From: Brasilonema angustatum HA4187-MV1
GTDB lineage: Bacteria; Cyanobacteriota; Cyanobacteriia; Cyanobacteriales; Nostocaceae
Reading direction: 5' to 3'
DNA: 64,000 nucleotides
Assembly (NCBI GenBank): GCA_019359695.1
Contig: JAHHGV010000022.1
Location: forward strand, 1 to 64,000
The translations under genes were made by a program, and so were the position numbers. The notes under the pieces were generated by a model that searched no databases, had not been told where the DNA came from, and was given only the letters and a program-made list of their open reading frames with translations. Position 1 is the first letter of the stretch. Each line of letters opens with the position of its first letter. This document shows, piece after piece, positions 47,163-56,058 of the stretch.

Positions 47163-47726
47163 TAGACCTCCATTGAAGATTAAGCTTAGCTGTTTTCAGG
47201 ATACACAATTGTGGTAGTCAGTTTCGGTCTTAATGTAGAGGCTGACACAAGTGTTATTAAAAACTTAATATATTGAGTTATAAGTTGATGATGATTAAGG
47301 ATTAATAGTTTTAAATAATACCTGAACAAAAAGTAGTATTGTTGTGCGCTGCATGAGTTTTGACTTTTTGCTTGTGTTGTTCTGCGTCTCAACGTCTACC
47401 TGTGCTGTACGTTCGCTTATTTTTCAGATTTTAGACAATTTTGTAAATACTTGTTAAGCACACAATCAATTTTATTTTGATTGAGTAGTGAAACCAAATA
47501 TGCTGATTGCTAAGTTTGAGAAACTTAGTTTTTTAAAGCTTTACTTTTGTTTACAAATAACCGATGAAGGAGATCCAAAAAAATGCTTACCCTTCAATAA
47601 TTGATTGGGCACTTTTGTACAGTGACAGATTATTTGTCATCGGTGACAGATGAGTGTCGTCACTCAAATACCAACAATTGACCCTAAGTTGGTGAAATAC
47701 CAAGGTTGGTTACGCCACTCACAATC
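47163..47726. other. AT-rich gap
   Basis: No gene. 47618-47665 contains GTGACAGATTATTTGTCATC and GTGACAGATGAGTGTCGTCAC, two short palindrome-like motifs 20 bp apart that could be protein-binding sites. Confidence 0.4.
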
Positions 47727-48049
47727 ATGAGCAATGAATACTTTCAGCTACCCATTCAACGAAATGGCTCAAAAGTGAAATGCTTACAGCAGCGTAGCCT
47801 CAAGCTAAACAAGGAAAAGCTTGCTGGTATTTCTGTTGGCAATCCGCAACGAGAAACTGTACGTCCTACTACGGAACTTCTTCTTGCTGCGTTCAAGGAA
47901 ATCACATCGCGTATTGATTGAGGTGAAAAACGAAGTTTATGCCCATTTAACTCCTCTTTTACTGTTACAGAGGGCGTATTCTTGTTTTACTTGGCTTTCC
48001 AACTACTATTTACACTCAACTTGGTGGTCGATCTTTTATCCTTGAGTAA
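47727..48049 (+). pseudogene. decayed transposase, C-terminal remnant
   Basis: Reading through two frameshifts (near 47908 and 47973) gives KCLQQRSLKLNKEKLAGISV, then GNPQRETVRPTTELLLAAFK, then EVYAHLTPL and finally RILVLLGFPTTIYTQLGGRS before a stop at 48047. The RPTTE-LL-AF and LTPL-x-RIL-LLGF patterns occur at the C-termini of several cyanobacterial IS transposases. The N-terminal catalytic part is gone. I cannot name the IS family. It lies 90 bp before the calmodulin-fusion gene, a trace of past mobility there. Confidence 0.6.
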
Positions 48050-48139
48050 ACTTTTTTCGCGCCTCCCGAAAAAAATGGGCGAACCGGGAGTTACAATACT
48101 TATGACAAACTTATTTTTATATAAAAATTGAAAAACTAT

Positions 48140-51100
48140 ATGGATACAAGTATTATAAAGCTAAAAAGAACCTTTGAAATGTTTGATAGAGATGGCAGTG
48201 GAGCGATAAGTATCAAAGAACTGAAGCAGGTTCTACAAGCACTCGGACAAAGTATTACAGAAATCCAACTACAGGAAATTATAGCCGAAATTGATACAAA
48301 TAGTGATGGTGAAATTAGTTTTGAAGAATTTTCCTCGCTCAGTATTATTTCTAGAGACACCCAAAGTCAAGAGCAAGATTTGATGCAAGTGTTTCAAAAG
48401 TTTGACAAAAATGGTGATGGCTATATCGATGTTCAGGAAATCAGTAGCGAAGCGATGTCAATCCTGAACAAAAATTTATCAGAATCAGAAATTATTGAAA
48501 TGTTTCGGATTGCCGATAATGATGGCAATGGTCAATTAGATTACGATGAGTTTGTTAAAGTCATCATGGCCAAGAGTGCGGAGGTGGTATCTTCTGACAC
48601 CCTTGAGATTTCGCCTAAGTTAATTGGTTTCCAATTTGTTCGCGACATTCCAGAACAAGCTTGGAAAATTGTCGAGCAGCTTCAACAACAAGCAAATTCT
48701 CATACAGCTTTTAATCATCCCTATCTTCAACGATTGGCAGAAGGTCATTTACCTGATGTCATGGGAGCATTACAGGATTTTGCAGTACAGTACGCTCAAT
48801 ACAGTAACAATTTCAAAACTTATCTCGATTTAACGATTTCTCAACTCACTAATCCAGAACATCAAGAATTAATTCTGGAGAATTCTCAAGAAGAGAACGG
48901 TGATTTAGACGAGTGGTCTCCAAAACAGTTAACAGATTTAGGCATTGATTTAGAGTGGGTAGACAAGATTCCTCATACCCTGTTGTTCAAGAGGTTTCAG
49001 AAGGCTTTGGGAGTAACTAAAGCAGATTTCGATCAAGTTTGCCCCGAAGCCCTACAATTCCGAAATCGGATCCAGGAGATTTGCTCGCAAAATGTTGCCT
49101 CGGCGATTGGTGCGATTGGATTAGCAGGAGAATTGGGAGTCAGCCAAATCTATACCTATATTCTTCAGGCGATAAAACGCTACACGCCCCTTGCTCCGCG
49201 TGAGTATGTCTTTTTTACTCTCCATACTCAAATGGATGACGAACATACTCAAGCTTTAAAAGCGATCGCGGCAGATTTAGCAAATACAGAAGAAAGTCGA
49301 AAACAACTTTCTCAAGCAATGACAATGGCGCTAGAAGCCCGTAATTCATTTTGGGATGCTTTGCTAGAACGGGCTTTGAAAATGCCAGAGAGCAAGAATA
49401 AATTTGTCTCTCCAGACCAATTGTACGAAACCAACAGTCAAAAATGGGTGCGAAAAGAACCCTCTTGTTTATCCGATTTTACAGCTCGTCCAGCAATTTT
49501 TGAGTTATGTGAACCAGTTAAAGATGCCGTCATCCTCGATCTCGGTTGCGGTGAGGGATACTGTGCGCGGGAATTAATGCGCCGAGGTGCAAGTAAAGTT
49601 ATTGGAGTGGATATCTCGGTTAGTTCAATCGCTGCAGCCCAAGCTGAAGAACAGCGCGAACCGAATGGTATTACCTACCTTACAGGGAATTCAACCAATG
49701 TAAGGCAATTACTGAAAAACCACCGCGTTGTGGAGGAGTCAGAAGGGTTCGATCTGATTGTGGCTGTATTTTTGTTTAACTACCTCACCTTCCATGAAAT
49801 GGTGCAGTGTATGACGCAAGTTGAGCAGTTGCTCAAACCAGGTGGGCGATTTATTTTTTCTATTCCCCATCCTAGCTTTGCTTTTTGGAGTAAACCTGAA
49901 GCCACCTTCCACTTCGATGTCGCAGCTTTCAATGGAAGTGAGAATAAGTCCTTGGGTTACTTCTCAGCTCGCGATCGCCTCTTACCAGGAACAATATCCC
50001 GTCGAGATGGTACGAAACTACCCGTGCAAGTCCGACACAAAACCATGCAGGATTACTTTGATGCCCTACGCGAGAGTGGTTTTGTAACTTTGCCTCAAGT
50101 ACAAGAGCTAAAGGTGACAGACTCACATCTTCAGCTAGATCCTTCCTTTTTTGGCAGCCTAGAAGATGTGCCACTCCACATGGCATTTAGCATTGAAAAG
50201 CCTGAATTCCCAACACCAAAACGGTTAACTCAATCCAACAAAGCAATTATTCCAGATATTCTTTGGTCGGGAATTTTCAGTGAAGAGGATTACTGCTTTC
50301 AATTTCCTTCAAAAGCTTTGGAAGAATTTTATCAAGCACGCATACAACTCCAAGCAAATAATATTACATGGGAAAATTATCACATAGGTGATGCAGGAGA
50401 ATTACCCCACTTACAAGCTTTTGCCCATAAAATGCGCGACTGCTGTTATGACACGACTGGCTTTGTTCTGATTCAAGGATTACCCCTAGAGGAATTTGGC
50501 AATAGCTACGAAGAGCGAGAAGCAACAGCCAAACTGCTCTACTATATGATGAGCGTCGAAATTGGTCTTGTTTCGGAACGAAGGAGTCGTCTTTTTGATG
50601 TGCGCGATCGCGGTTTAAATGTTGCCGATGATAATGTACTGTTTTCCGTCACCAAAGAAGCCTCTGGTTGGCATACTGACAGCACCGATAAAAACTTTAA
50701 CCCAGATATTGTTGGCTTGCTCTGCTTACAAGATGGTAAAGAAGGAGGAGTGTTACAAAACGTCAACGCCCTCAATGTTTACTACCGCCTCAAGCAGATT
50801 CTGCCCCAGTCGATTTTTGAAGAATTGGAACAACCGATTATTCGCGACCTAATTGAAAAAGGCTTAGGTAAAGATTCTGGAGATACTTGGGAGCAACTGC
50901 GACGTAGTTCTTCACTGGGCGTGCAAAACTATCGCGTGATGAATAATCGCTTTCCTATCTTCAGCCGCGATCCCTATACTAATGAGTTTACCTGTCGCTA
51001 TATGCGTTACTGGATTGAAAGTGGTCACAAGAAGGCAAATGTTCCTCTATCACCACTGTTGAAAATTGCCATTAATACTCTCGATCAAGTGATAGATAAC

Positions 51101-51277
51101 GACCCAACAATTTATCGAGTTGAAAGAAAATTATGCCCTGGAGAAATTATTTACACCAATAATCATATCTGCTTGCATAACCGCACCGCCTATGAAGAAA
51201 AAGTCGATCAGCCTCGAAGACATATGGTAAGGGTGTGGATTGACTTTAATCCCCAGTGGAGTTTAGAAAGACAATAG
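48140..51277 (+). CDS. calmodulin-like/haem-oxygenase-like oxidase/methyltransferase/TauD fusion
   Basis: A 1045-residue four-part protein with no stop or frameshift. Residues 1-145 are calmodulin-like, with four canonical EF loops at 16-27, 52-63, 89-100 and 126-137 (e.g. DKNGDGYIDVQE). Residues about 160-410 form a haem-oxygenase-like di-iron oxidase: HPYLQRLAEGHLP, GLAGELG (E331) and H362xxxD366xxH369. Residues about 420-690 are a SAM methyltransferase (VILDLGCGEGYCARELMRRG, GVDIS, LKPGGRFIFSIPHP). Residues about 700-1045 are a TauD/TfdA dioxygenase with Fe ligands H845-x-D847 (GWHTDST) and H1013, and a likely 2-oxoglutarate Arg near 1027-1031. The whole suggests a Ca2+-regulated multistep tailoring enzyme, possibly for an amino acid. 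Start ATG 48140; a TTG lies four codons upstream. No clear ribosome site. Substrate and product unknown. Confidence 0.85.
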   Translation: MDTSIIKLKRTFEMFDRDGSGAISIKELKQVLQALGQSITEIQLQEIIAEIDTNSDGEISFEEFSSLSIISRDTQSQEQDLMQVFQKFDKNGDGYIDVQEISSEAMSILNKNLSESEIIEMFRIADNDGNGQLDYDEFVKVIMAKSAEVVSSDTLEISPKLIGFQFVRDIPEQAWKIVEQLQQQANSHTAFNHPYLQRLAEGHLPDVMGALQDFAVQYAQYSNNFKTYLDLTISQLTNPEHQELILENSQEENGDLDEWSPKQLTDLGIDLEWVDKIPHTLLFKRFQKALGVTKADFDQVCPEALQFRNRIQEICSQNVASAIGAIGLAGELGVSQIYTYILQAIKRYTPLAPREYVFFTLHTQMDDEHTQALKAIAADLANTEESRKQLSQAMTMALEARNSFWDALLERALKMPESKNKFVSPDQLYETNSQKWVRKEPSCLSDFTARPAIFELCEPVKDAVILDLGCGEGYCARELMRRGASKVIGVDISVSSIAAAQAEEQREPNGITYLTGNSTNVRQLLKNHRVVEESEGFDLIVAVFLFNYLTFHEMVQCMTQVEQLLKPGGRFIFSIPHPSFAFWSKPEATFHFDVAAFNGSENKSLGYFSARDRLLPGTISRRDGTKLPVQVRHKTMQDYFDALRESGFVTLPQVQELKVTDSHLQLDPSFFGSLEDVPLHMAFSIEKPEFPTPKRLTQSNKAIIPDILWSGIFSEEDYCFQFPSKALEEFYQARIQLQANNITWENYHIGDAGELPHLQAFAHKMRDCCYDTTGFVLIQGLPLEEFGNSYEEREATAKLLYYMMSVEIGLVSERRSRLFDVRDRGLNVADDNVLFSVTKEASGWHTDSTDKNFNPDIVGLLCLQDGKEGGVLQNVNALNVYYRLKQILPQSIFEELEQPIIRDLIEKGLGKDSGDTWEQLRRSSSLGVQNYRVMNNRFPIFSRDPYTNEFTCRYMRYWIESGHKKANVPLSPLLKIAINTLDQVIDNDPTIYRVERKLCPGEIIYTNNHICLHNRTAYEEKVDQPRRHMVRVWIDFNPQWSLERQ

Positions 51278-52011
51278 ACTTTCAGCGAGAGCGAACAAAT
51301 GAGGGTAAACATTACTTAGCTACTCATAACCGCAGTCATTTAACTTGGATTCAGCAAATTCACGTTACATGAACCTATCCCACTATTCTAAAAATACCTA
51401 CTTGTTTAAGTAAAATGCATCTGAAAAGCTTAATTTCTGGTTTTTAGTTCTCAATATGCTTAAGCTTTTTAGCACAAATTCTATTAGTGGGATAAATTTA
51501 TATAACTATCGTTATCCAAAAGGGCTATTTCGTGGAACACACCCCTTGAACAGGTTATTTTCGACGGCTCGCGCACCTCGCTTGTCGAAAATAACCCGCT
51601 ATCATGATGATCATGATGGCAATTAAAATAAACGCCCTTAAAAATATTTTGTAAATCCCAACTTTTAACCGATTGTTGGTAAAACTGCATTCTGGCTGCC
51701 CTAGCGGGAATACCTACCCTTATTCTGTCGAGTTTCGCCGCATGTCTACGCTGGATACCTTCTTGTTGAATGCCCAATCATCAAAAGTTGGTAAAATGGA
51801 AAAAAGTGAACCTCCCTTCGGCGCTCTTAAATTATCTATACTCTCTGCGTACTCTGCGCCTCTGCGGTTTTTTTAATCGGTAATCTTCCGGCGAGAAAGG
51901 AGTAATGACTATGAACTAGTTCCCACTCAGGTATGATGGGCAATCTACCTCTAAGCTGACAGAATCGCAGTATATGGCGTGATAATAAAGCCATGCAAAG
52001 GATGAACAGTC
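51278..52011. other. gap downstream of the fusion gene
   Basis: Contains a perfect 13-bp-arm hairpin (GGTTATTTTCGAC) at 51553-51596 whose loop is GC-rich (GGCTCGCGCACCTCGCTT), then ATCATGATGATCATGAT at 51601. CCAACTTTT at 51659 and AAAAGTTGG at 51782 form inverted ends around 130 bp. No gene recognised. Confidence 0.5.
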
Positions 52012-52485
52012 ATGATTAAATCGTGGATGGTGATTGGGGGAGTCGCTTTTGTAGTAGCGTTGGGTGCTAACATTATTACTCCAGGCGATCGCAAATGGTT
52101 CAAACGTCTGCAACGACCGAGATGGCTCACTTTTGAAGCAGCGATTCCAGTTATTTGGACTATTATATTTATTTGCGGTGCTTGGTCTGCTTATATTGTT
52201 TGGGAACAGAACCCAGGAACCACCCCAACTTGGGTGCGCATGGGATTGTATCTACTTCTGGAAATTCTGACTATTGCGTATACCCCTGTCATGTTCAGGC
52301 TTCGCAGTCTTAAAGCTGGTACGATTCTCGGCGGCGCGGGTTTTATTGTAGGCATTATATTAACACTTGCAGTTTTACCTATTTCTGGTTGGGCAGCACT
52401 ACTCCTGGTTCCTTACTTGCTTTGGAGTCCAATAGGGACATATACCACTTGGGCAATGATGCAACTTAATCCTCAAGATGTCTAA
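52012..52485 (+). CDS. TspO/MBR-like membrane protein A
   Basis: A 157-residue, Trp-rich protein with five predicted helices. GDRKWFKRLQRPRWLTFEAA followed by IPVIWTIIFICGAWSAYIVW corresponds to the W-L-x-R-P-x-W and P-V-W-T motifs of the tryptophan-rich sensory protein family, and LLVPYLLWSPIGTYTTWAMM then QLNP to its C-terminal PYLxW-x-x-x-x-x-Y signature. TspO proteins bind tetrapyrroles and respond to light or oxygen stress. The N-terminus MIKSWMVIGGVAFVVALGAN fits helix 1. Its paralog follows. Confidence 0.75.
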   Translation: MIKSWMVIGGVAFVVALGANIITPGDRKWFKRLQRPRWLTFEAAIPVIWTIIFICGAWSAYIVWEQNPGTTPTWVRMGLYLLLEILTIAYTPVMFRLRSLKAGTILGGAGFIVGIILTLAVLPISGWAALLLVPYLLWSPIGTYTTWAMMQLNPQDV

Positions 52486-52618
52486 AGTGAGTGGAGAAGG
52501 TCACGAGGATGATACTACTTAATTTAAACATTCCAACCTACGGTTGATTAAACCCAGATGCCAAATTGTCACAATTGCCTTAAATAGATTGACAAAAATA
52601 TCAAAAAGTGCATTAACT

Positions 52619-53092
52619 ATGATTCAATCTTGGATGGTAATTGGGGCTGTGACTTTTGCGATCGCAGTTGGTACCTTTTTCATCACGCCTGGTGATGTTA
52701 AGTGGTTTGCACAGTTAACTCGCCCTAAGTGGTTGGTTTTTGAGCCGCTGATTCCGTTGATCTGGACTGTTGTATTTGTTTGCGGTGCAGCTTCTGCCAA
52801 TATTGTTTGGCAAAAAAATCCCGGAAGCTTGATCAGTTGGCTCCTGATGGGTTCATTTGTTCTACTCGAAATCATTACCGTCTCATACATTCCAGCAATG
52901 CTTAGATGGCGGAGTCTCAAAGTTGGGGAAATTCTTGGATCAGTTGGTGTGATATTAGGTGTGCTGCTGACACTCTCTATTTTGCCGATTTCTAAATTTG
53001 CAGCGCTGCTACTTCTGCCATACTTGGCTTGGAGTCCAGTGGGAACCTACACAACCGAGGAATTAATCCAGCTTAATCCTAAAGATGCGTAG
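52619..53092 (+). CDS. TspO/MBR-like membrane protein B
   Basis: A 157-residue paralog with identical length to the preceding gene and the same five helices. GDVKWFAQLTRPKWLVFEPL, PLIWTVVFVCGAASANIVWQ and LPYLAWSPVGTYTTEELIQL are present. The last motif carries Glu-Glu in place of Trp-Ala, so tetrapyrrole contacts may differ. The start at 52619 is chosen because it aligns with the paralog; the frame extends 25 residues upstream without homology. A tandem duplication that has diverged. Confidence 0.75.
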   Translation: MIQSWMVIGAVTFAIAVGTFFITPGDVKWFAQLTRPKWLVFEPLIPLIWTVVFVCGAASANIVWQKNPGSLISWLLMGSFVLLEIITVSYIPAMLRWRSLKVGEILGSVGVILGVLLTLSILPISKFAALLLLPYLAWSPVGTYTTEELIQLNPKDA

Positions 53093-53101
53093 GTGTGTTA
53101 C

Positions 53102-53809
53102 TTATATAATGCGTCCGTAGCGCGCAACCACGGAATGACTTGGGTTGGTTTCATTATTCAGCCAAGCCCACATCTGATCTCCTAGGGAAAAATGCCACCA
53201 TTCTCTAGGATTGCGTTGAAATCCGGCTTTTTCCATAACTAGGCATAATAGCTGGCGATTGTCATGATATTGCTGTGCGAGTGGATGAGAAGAATTGGCA
53301 AAGTAGTCTGGATGCGATCGCTCTGACATTTCATCTATCGGCGAACCCATCTCTACAATTTCCCCCATATCATCTACCAGTGTCACATCCACAGCAGCGC
53401 CCGTACTATGAGGAGGCGGAGTTTTTTCATCCAAACTGGGTTCAGCCCAAATTTTATAAACCTCCTCCCAGATAACTTGGCTTTTGTCTGGTGATAACTC
53501 AGCCAGAGTAAGTCCCGCCATTTCCAAAGCTTCGCCAAAAGCGTAACTCACCATAAACTTTTGCACAGCCACAGGACGATAACCATCAAAAATTTGCAGA
53601 CGCCATTGGGGACGCAGCAGTTGAAGGTAATTTTGGGCAGTTATTAGGCTTTCAACAACGCTTTGGCGGAGAAAATAAGGAGAGTGTTCACCATAAGGCG
53701 CACCCAATTTTTTATAAGGATGTGGAGATTCCACCGCGAACAGTTCCAAAGGAATCTCCACTAACAGTTCACCACACTCGATGATTGGTATTTTATGATA
53801 AGGTCTCAT
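53102..53809 (-). CDS. D-alanyl-D-alanine dipeptidase, VanX-like (M15D)
   Basis: A 235-residue zinc peptidase that cleaves D-Ala-D-Ala. The motif (S/H)xHxxGxAxD is seen as [12 protein letters not shown], and the catalytic Glu and third zinc His are in [21 protein letters not shown] holds the conserved Arg. In cyanobacteria such enzymes probably recycle wall dipeptides and do not give vancomycin resistance; no vanH or vanA is near. The ATG overlaps the yidD stop in ATGA, so translation is coupled. The longer frame starting upstream lies inside yidD and is rejected. Confidence 0.88.
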   Translation of the reverse strand: MRPYHKIPIIECGELLVEIPLELFAVESPHPYKKLGAPYGEHSPYFLRQSVVESLITAQNYLQLLRPQWRLQIFDGYRPVAVQKFMVSYAFGEALEMAGLTLAELSPDKSQVIWEEVYKIWAEPSLDEKTPPPHSTGAAVDVTLVDDMGEIVEMGSPIDEMSERSHPDYFANSSHPLAQQYHDNRQLLCLVMEKAGFQRNPREWWHFSLGDQMWAWLNNETNPSHSVVARYGRII

Positions 53810-54066
53810 TCGTGATGTTGACAGCAAGACGACTGTTTTGTTGCTGTTCCTAACGCTTCCGGTACTGGATCGTAGCCACCCGGATGAAACGGATGACACC
53901 GCAAGATACGCCGAATTGCCAACCAACTACCGCGCCAGACTCCAAAACGTTCAATTGCTTCGATAGCATACATTGAACAAGTTGGTTGAAAACGACAAGT
54001 CGGAAGAAACAGCGGCGAGATAAACATTCGGTAGAAGCGAATCAGCAAAATCAATAATAATTTCAT
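53806..54066 (-). CDS. yidD: membrane protein insertion efficiency factor
   Basis: An 86-residue protein ([20 protein letters not shown] start). [20 protein letters not shown] and [20 protein letters not shown], followed by DPVP, are the diagnostic YidD motifs with conserved cysteines. It assists YidC-mediated insertion and is often near rnpA and yidC, but here it is coupled to the dipeptidase. The tail ([11 protein letters not shown]) is Cys/His-rich. ATG at 54066 chosen. Confidence 0.9.
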   Translation of the reverse strand: MKLLLILLIRFYRMFISPLFLPTCRFQPTCSMYAIEAIERFGVWRGSWLAIRRILRCHPFHPGGYDPVPEALGTATKQSSCCQHHE

Positions 54067-54836
54067 TGCTGTCACCTAGATCTAATAAAGTAGTAACAAC
54101 AGTTATAGTTATCCATTTTGTTGTATCGTTGCTGAATTCATTTTTTGATTTAGAGTCTATTCCTCCTCTGTGGCTGCAAATTGCTGCCGTGACAATTTGG
54201 GTGTCACTCACGCTTTTTGTGGCATGGATTGTCAATCGCGTCGCCGGTAAAGATCCAGAAGTTATACGGAAAATAGTTCACATTGGCACAGGTAATGTGA
54301 TTCTCTTGGCTTGGTGGTTAGATATTCCCCCAATTGTAGGTATTACGGCTTCGATTGTAGCGAGTGCAGTTACCTTATTGTCCTACCGATTTCCTATTCT
54401 CCCTGGAATTAATAGCATTGGACGCAAAAGTTTCGGGACGTTTTTCTATGCCGTTAGTATTGGTGTTCTCATCGCCTGGTTCTGGACACTGAAACAACCT
54501 CAGTATGCTGTACTCGGAATTTTAGTGATGACATGGGGAGATGGACTGGCAGCTTTGGTTGGACAGAAAATTGGTAAAAATAAATACAATATCTTTGGCA
54601 GACAAAAAAGTTGGGAAGGTTCCCTGACAATGACTGTCGTTAGTTTTATCATCAGTAGTTTGATTTTAGTGAGTGTACAAGGGAACCTTTGGCAAACTTG
54701 GCTGATATCTTTAACGGTTGCTGTAGTCGCTACTGGCTTAGAAGTTGTTTCGTTTCTTGGTATTGATAATTTGACAGTTCCTATAGGTAGTGCTGCACTG
54801 GCTTATGTTCTAAGCCAGTTGATGGCAAATGGGTAA
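54066..54836 (+). CDS. phytol/polyprenol kinase family membrane protein
   Basis: Up to 256 residues and 7 predicted helices. [20 protein letters not shown] and [17 protein letters not shown], with [20 protein letters not shown] then [14 protein letters not shown], are typical of the dolichol/phytol kinase group that phosphorylates phytol for tocopherol salvage (Synechocystis slr1652 type, from memory). The acceptor could also be another prenol. There is no ATG before the first helix. A TTG at 54066 overlaps the divergent yidD start by one base, so the true start may be a few codons later. Confidence 0.8.
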   Translation: MLSPRSNKVVTTVIVIHFVVSLLNSFFDLESIPPLWLQIAAVTIWVSLTLFVAWIVNRVAGKDPEVIRKIVHIGTGNVILLAWWLDIPPIVGITASIVASAVTLLSYRFPILPGINSIGRKSFGTFFYAVSIGVLIAWFWTLKQPQYAVLGILVMTWGDGLAALVGQKIGKNKYNIFGRQKSWEGSLTMTVVSFIISSLILVSVQGNLWQTWLISLTVAVVATGLEVVSFLGIDNLTVPIGSAALAYVLSQLMANG

Positions 54837-55169
54837 TTAAACCAGTGAACAGTTAACAGTGAACAGTTAACAGTCAGGGAGTCACGAGTCAGGAGGAGCC
54901 AGAAGTCGCAATTCTTTTTTCTTCCTTCTGAATCAAGAATTGCTGAATTCTTCTTCAAACTGATAACTGATAACTGTTCACCCTATAGCTAACGCCACGC
55001 CTTACGGCTATCGGGGAGAACCTTCGGTTCCGCTGCGCTAACGCCAGTCGCCTGCGGAGGAGCCAGTACTGAAGGAGGGTTTCCCTCCGTAGGTATCTGG
55101 CGTTGGAAACCCTCCCGCAGCGCTGGACTCACTGTTCACTGTTAAAAGCTGGGAAGTCTCAACACATCA
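54837..55169. repeat. repeat-rich gap
   Basis: CAGTGAACAGTTAACAGTGA-type units at 54844-54872 and again near 54960. Dispersed repeat at 54985-55090 (ACGCCACGCCTTACGGCTAT; GGAGAACCTTCGGTTCCGCT; GGAGGGTTTCCCTCCG). No gene. Confidence 0.65.
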
Positions 55170-55646
55170 TCAGTAATCGTAGCGCCCGTGACGGTAATAT
55201 CTGTACGGGTTGTGATAGATAGAGCGGTCATAAATATGCTGGGGATGGTAGCGCCTGTGTTGGTGATACCTGTTGTAATAATCATCTCGCCCACGGTACT
55301 CAATGTACTGGGGATGGTAGCGCCTGTGTTGGTAATCCCTATTGTAATAATCATCTCGTCTGCGGTAATCAATATACTCGGGATGGTGTCCGCGACGGTA
55401 GTAAGATCTGTAGCTTTGTGGGCAAGGTCTATGATAACGGTAATATCGACGAGTCTTGTAATGATGGTGTTTATGATTTTTTAGTTGTTCAGCATCAGTC
55501 TCCCAATCTTCCTGTTGAGCAACTTGCGTTCCTAATTTTTCATAGTTTGGCTGTGTTTGAATTTCTTTTTGGACAGATGCTGTGGCTACCTCTAATCCAA
55601 GACAACTGGGTAATAGTAAAGCACTAATTACGAATTTCCAAAACAT
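55170..55646 (-). CDS. secreted Tyr/His/Arg-rich repeat protein
   Basis: A 158-residue protein with a signal peptide (FVISALLLPSCLGLEVATAS). The second half is made of about 23-residue repeats, RRGHHPEYIDYRRRDDYYNR, HRRYHPQYIEYRGRDDYYNR and HRRYHPQHIYDRSIYHNPYR, each separated by 2-3 residues. Tyr, His and Arg make up most of it, and pI should be very basic. Repeats agree also at DNA level, so they are recent. No domain is recognised. Its composition suggests a wall- or sheath-bound, metal- or polyanion-binding protein; this is inference. Confidence 0.65.
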   Translation of the reverse strand: MFWKFVISALLLPSCLGLEVATASVQKEIQTQPNYEKLGTQVAQQEDWETDAEQLKNHKHHHYKTRRYYRYHRPCPQSYRSYYRRGHHPEYIDYRRRDDYYNRDYQHRRYHPQYIEYRGRDDYYNRYHQHRRYHPQHIYDRSIYHNPYRYYRHGRYDY

Positions 55647-56058
55647 TGTTTCACATTCCTTATTTCTCGTTCCCTAGCAAAACTAGGGAATGTCTACTGT
55701 GAGACTTTGGTTGAAAAAAGGATTTACGCAGTGAAACGAAAAATTAAGGCTGATTCTGCTGAAGGATAACAAAGCCTCTATAAATGCAATACCATCCGCC
55801 CAGGATGAAGGGAGTTCTTGGTGAGCGCTATCTTGATTTTTGGATAAATTTTTATTGTTTATTAAGATTTATCGCAATTATATTTTATTTGTGTGAAAGT
55901 GCCTGCGCGTAAGCGCAAAGCGGGCTGCAGGCATACGCGTAGTGGCTTTGCAGAAACTAAAAGTCAGACATAAATTCACTCCTATTGCCGAATAAGAGGC
56001 GAAATAACTACTTATCCAAGCAATTGAAGAAAAGTGGTTTTTAGCACCCACCGTAGTT
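55647..56058. other. gap with a GC-rich repeat
   Basis: 55897-55950 is dispersed repeat DNA (GCCTGCGCGTAAGCGCAAAG). The rest is AT-rich with no gene seen. Confidence 0.5.

Noticed and set aside
53102-53809. Vancomycin-resistance role for the VanX-like gene
   Set aside because: No vanH, vanA or vanRS genes are near; wall recycling is more likely.
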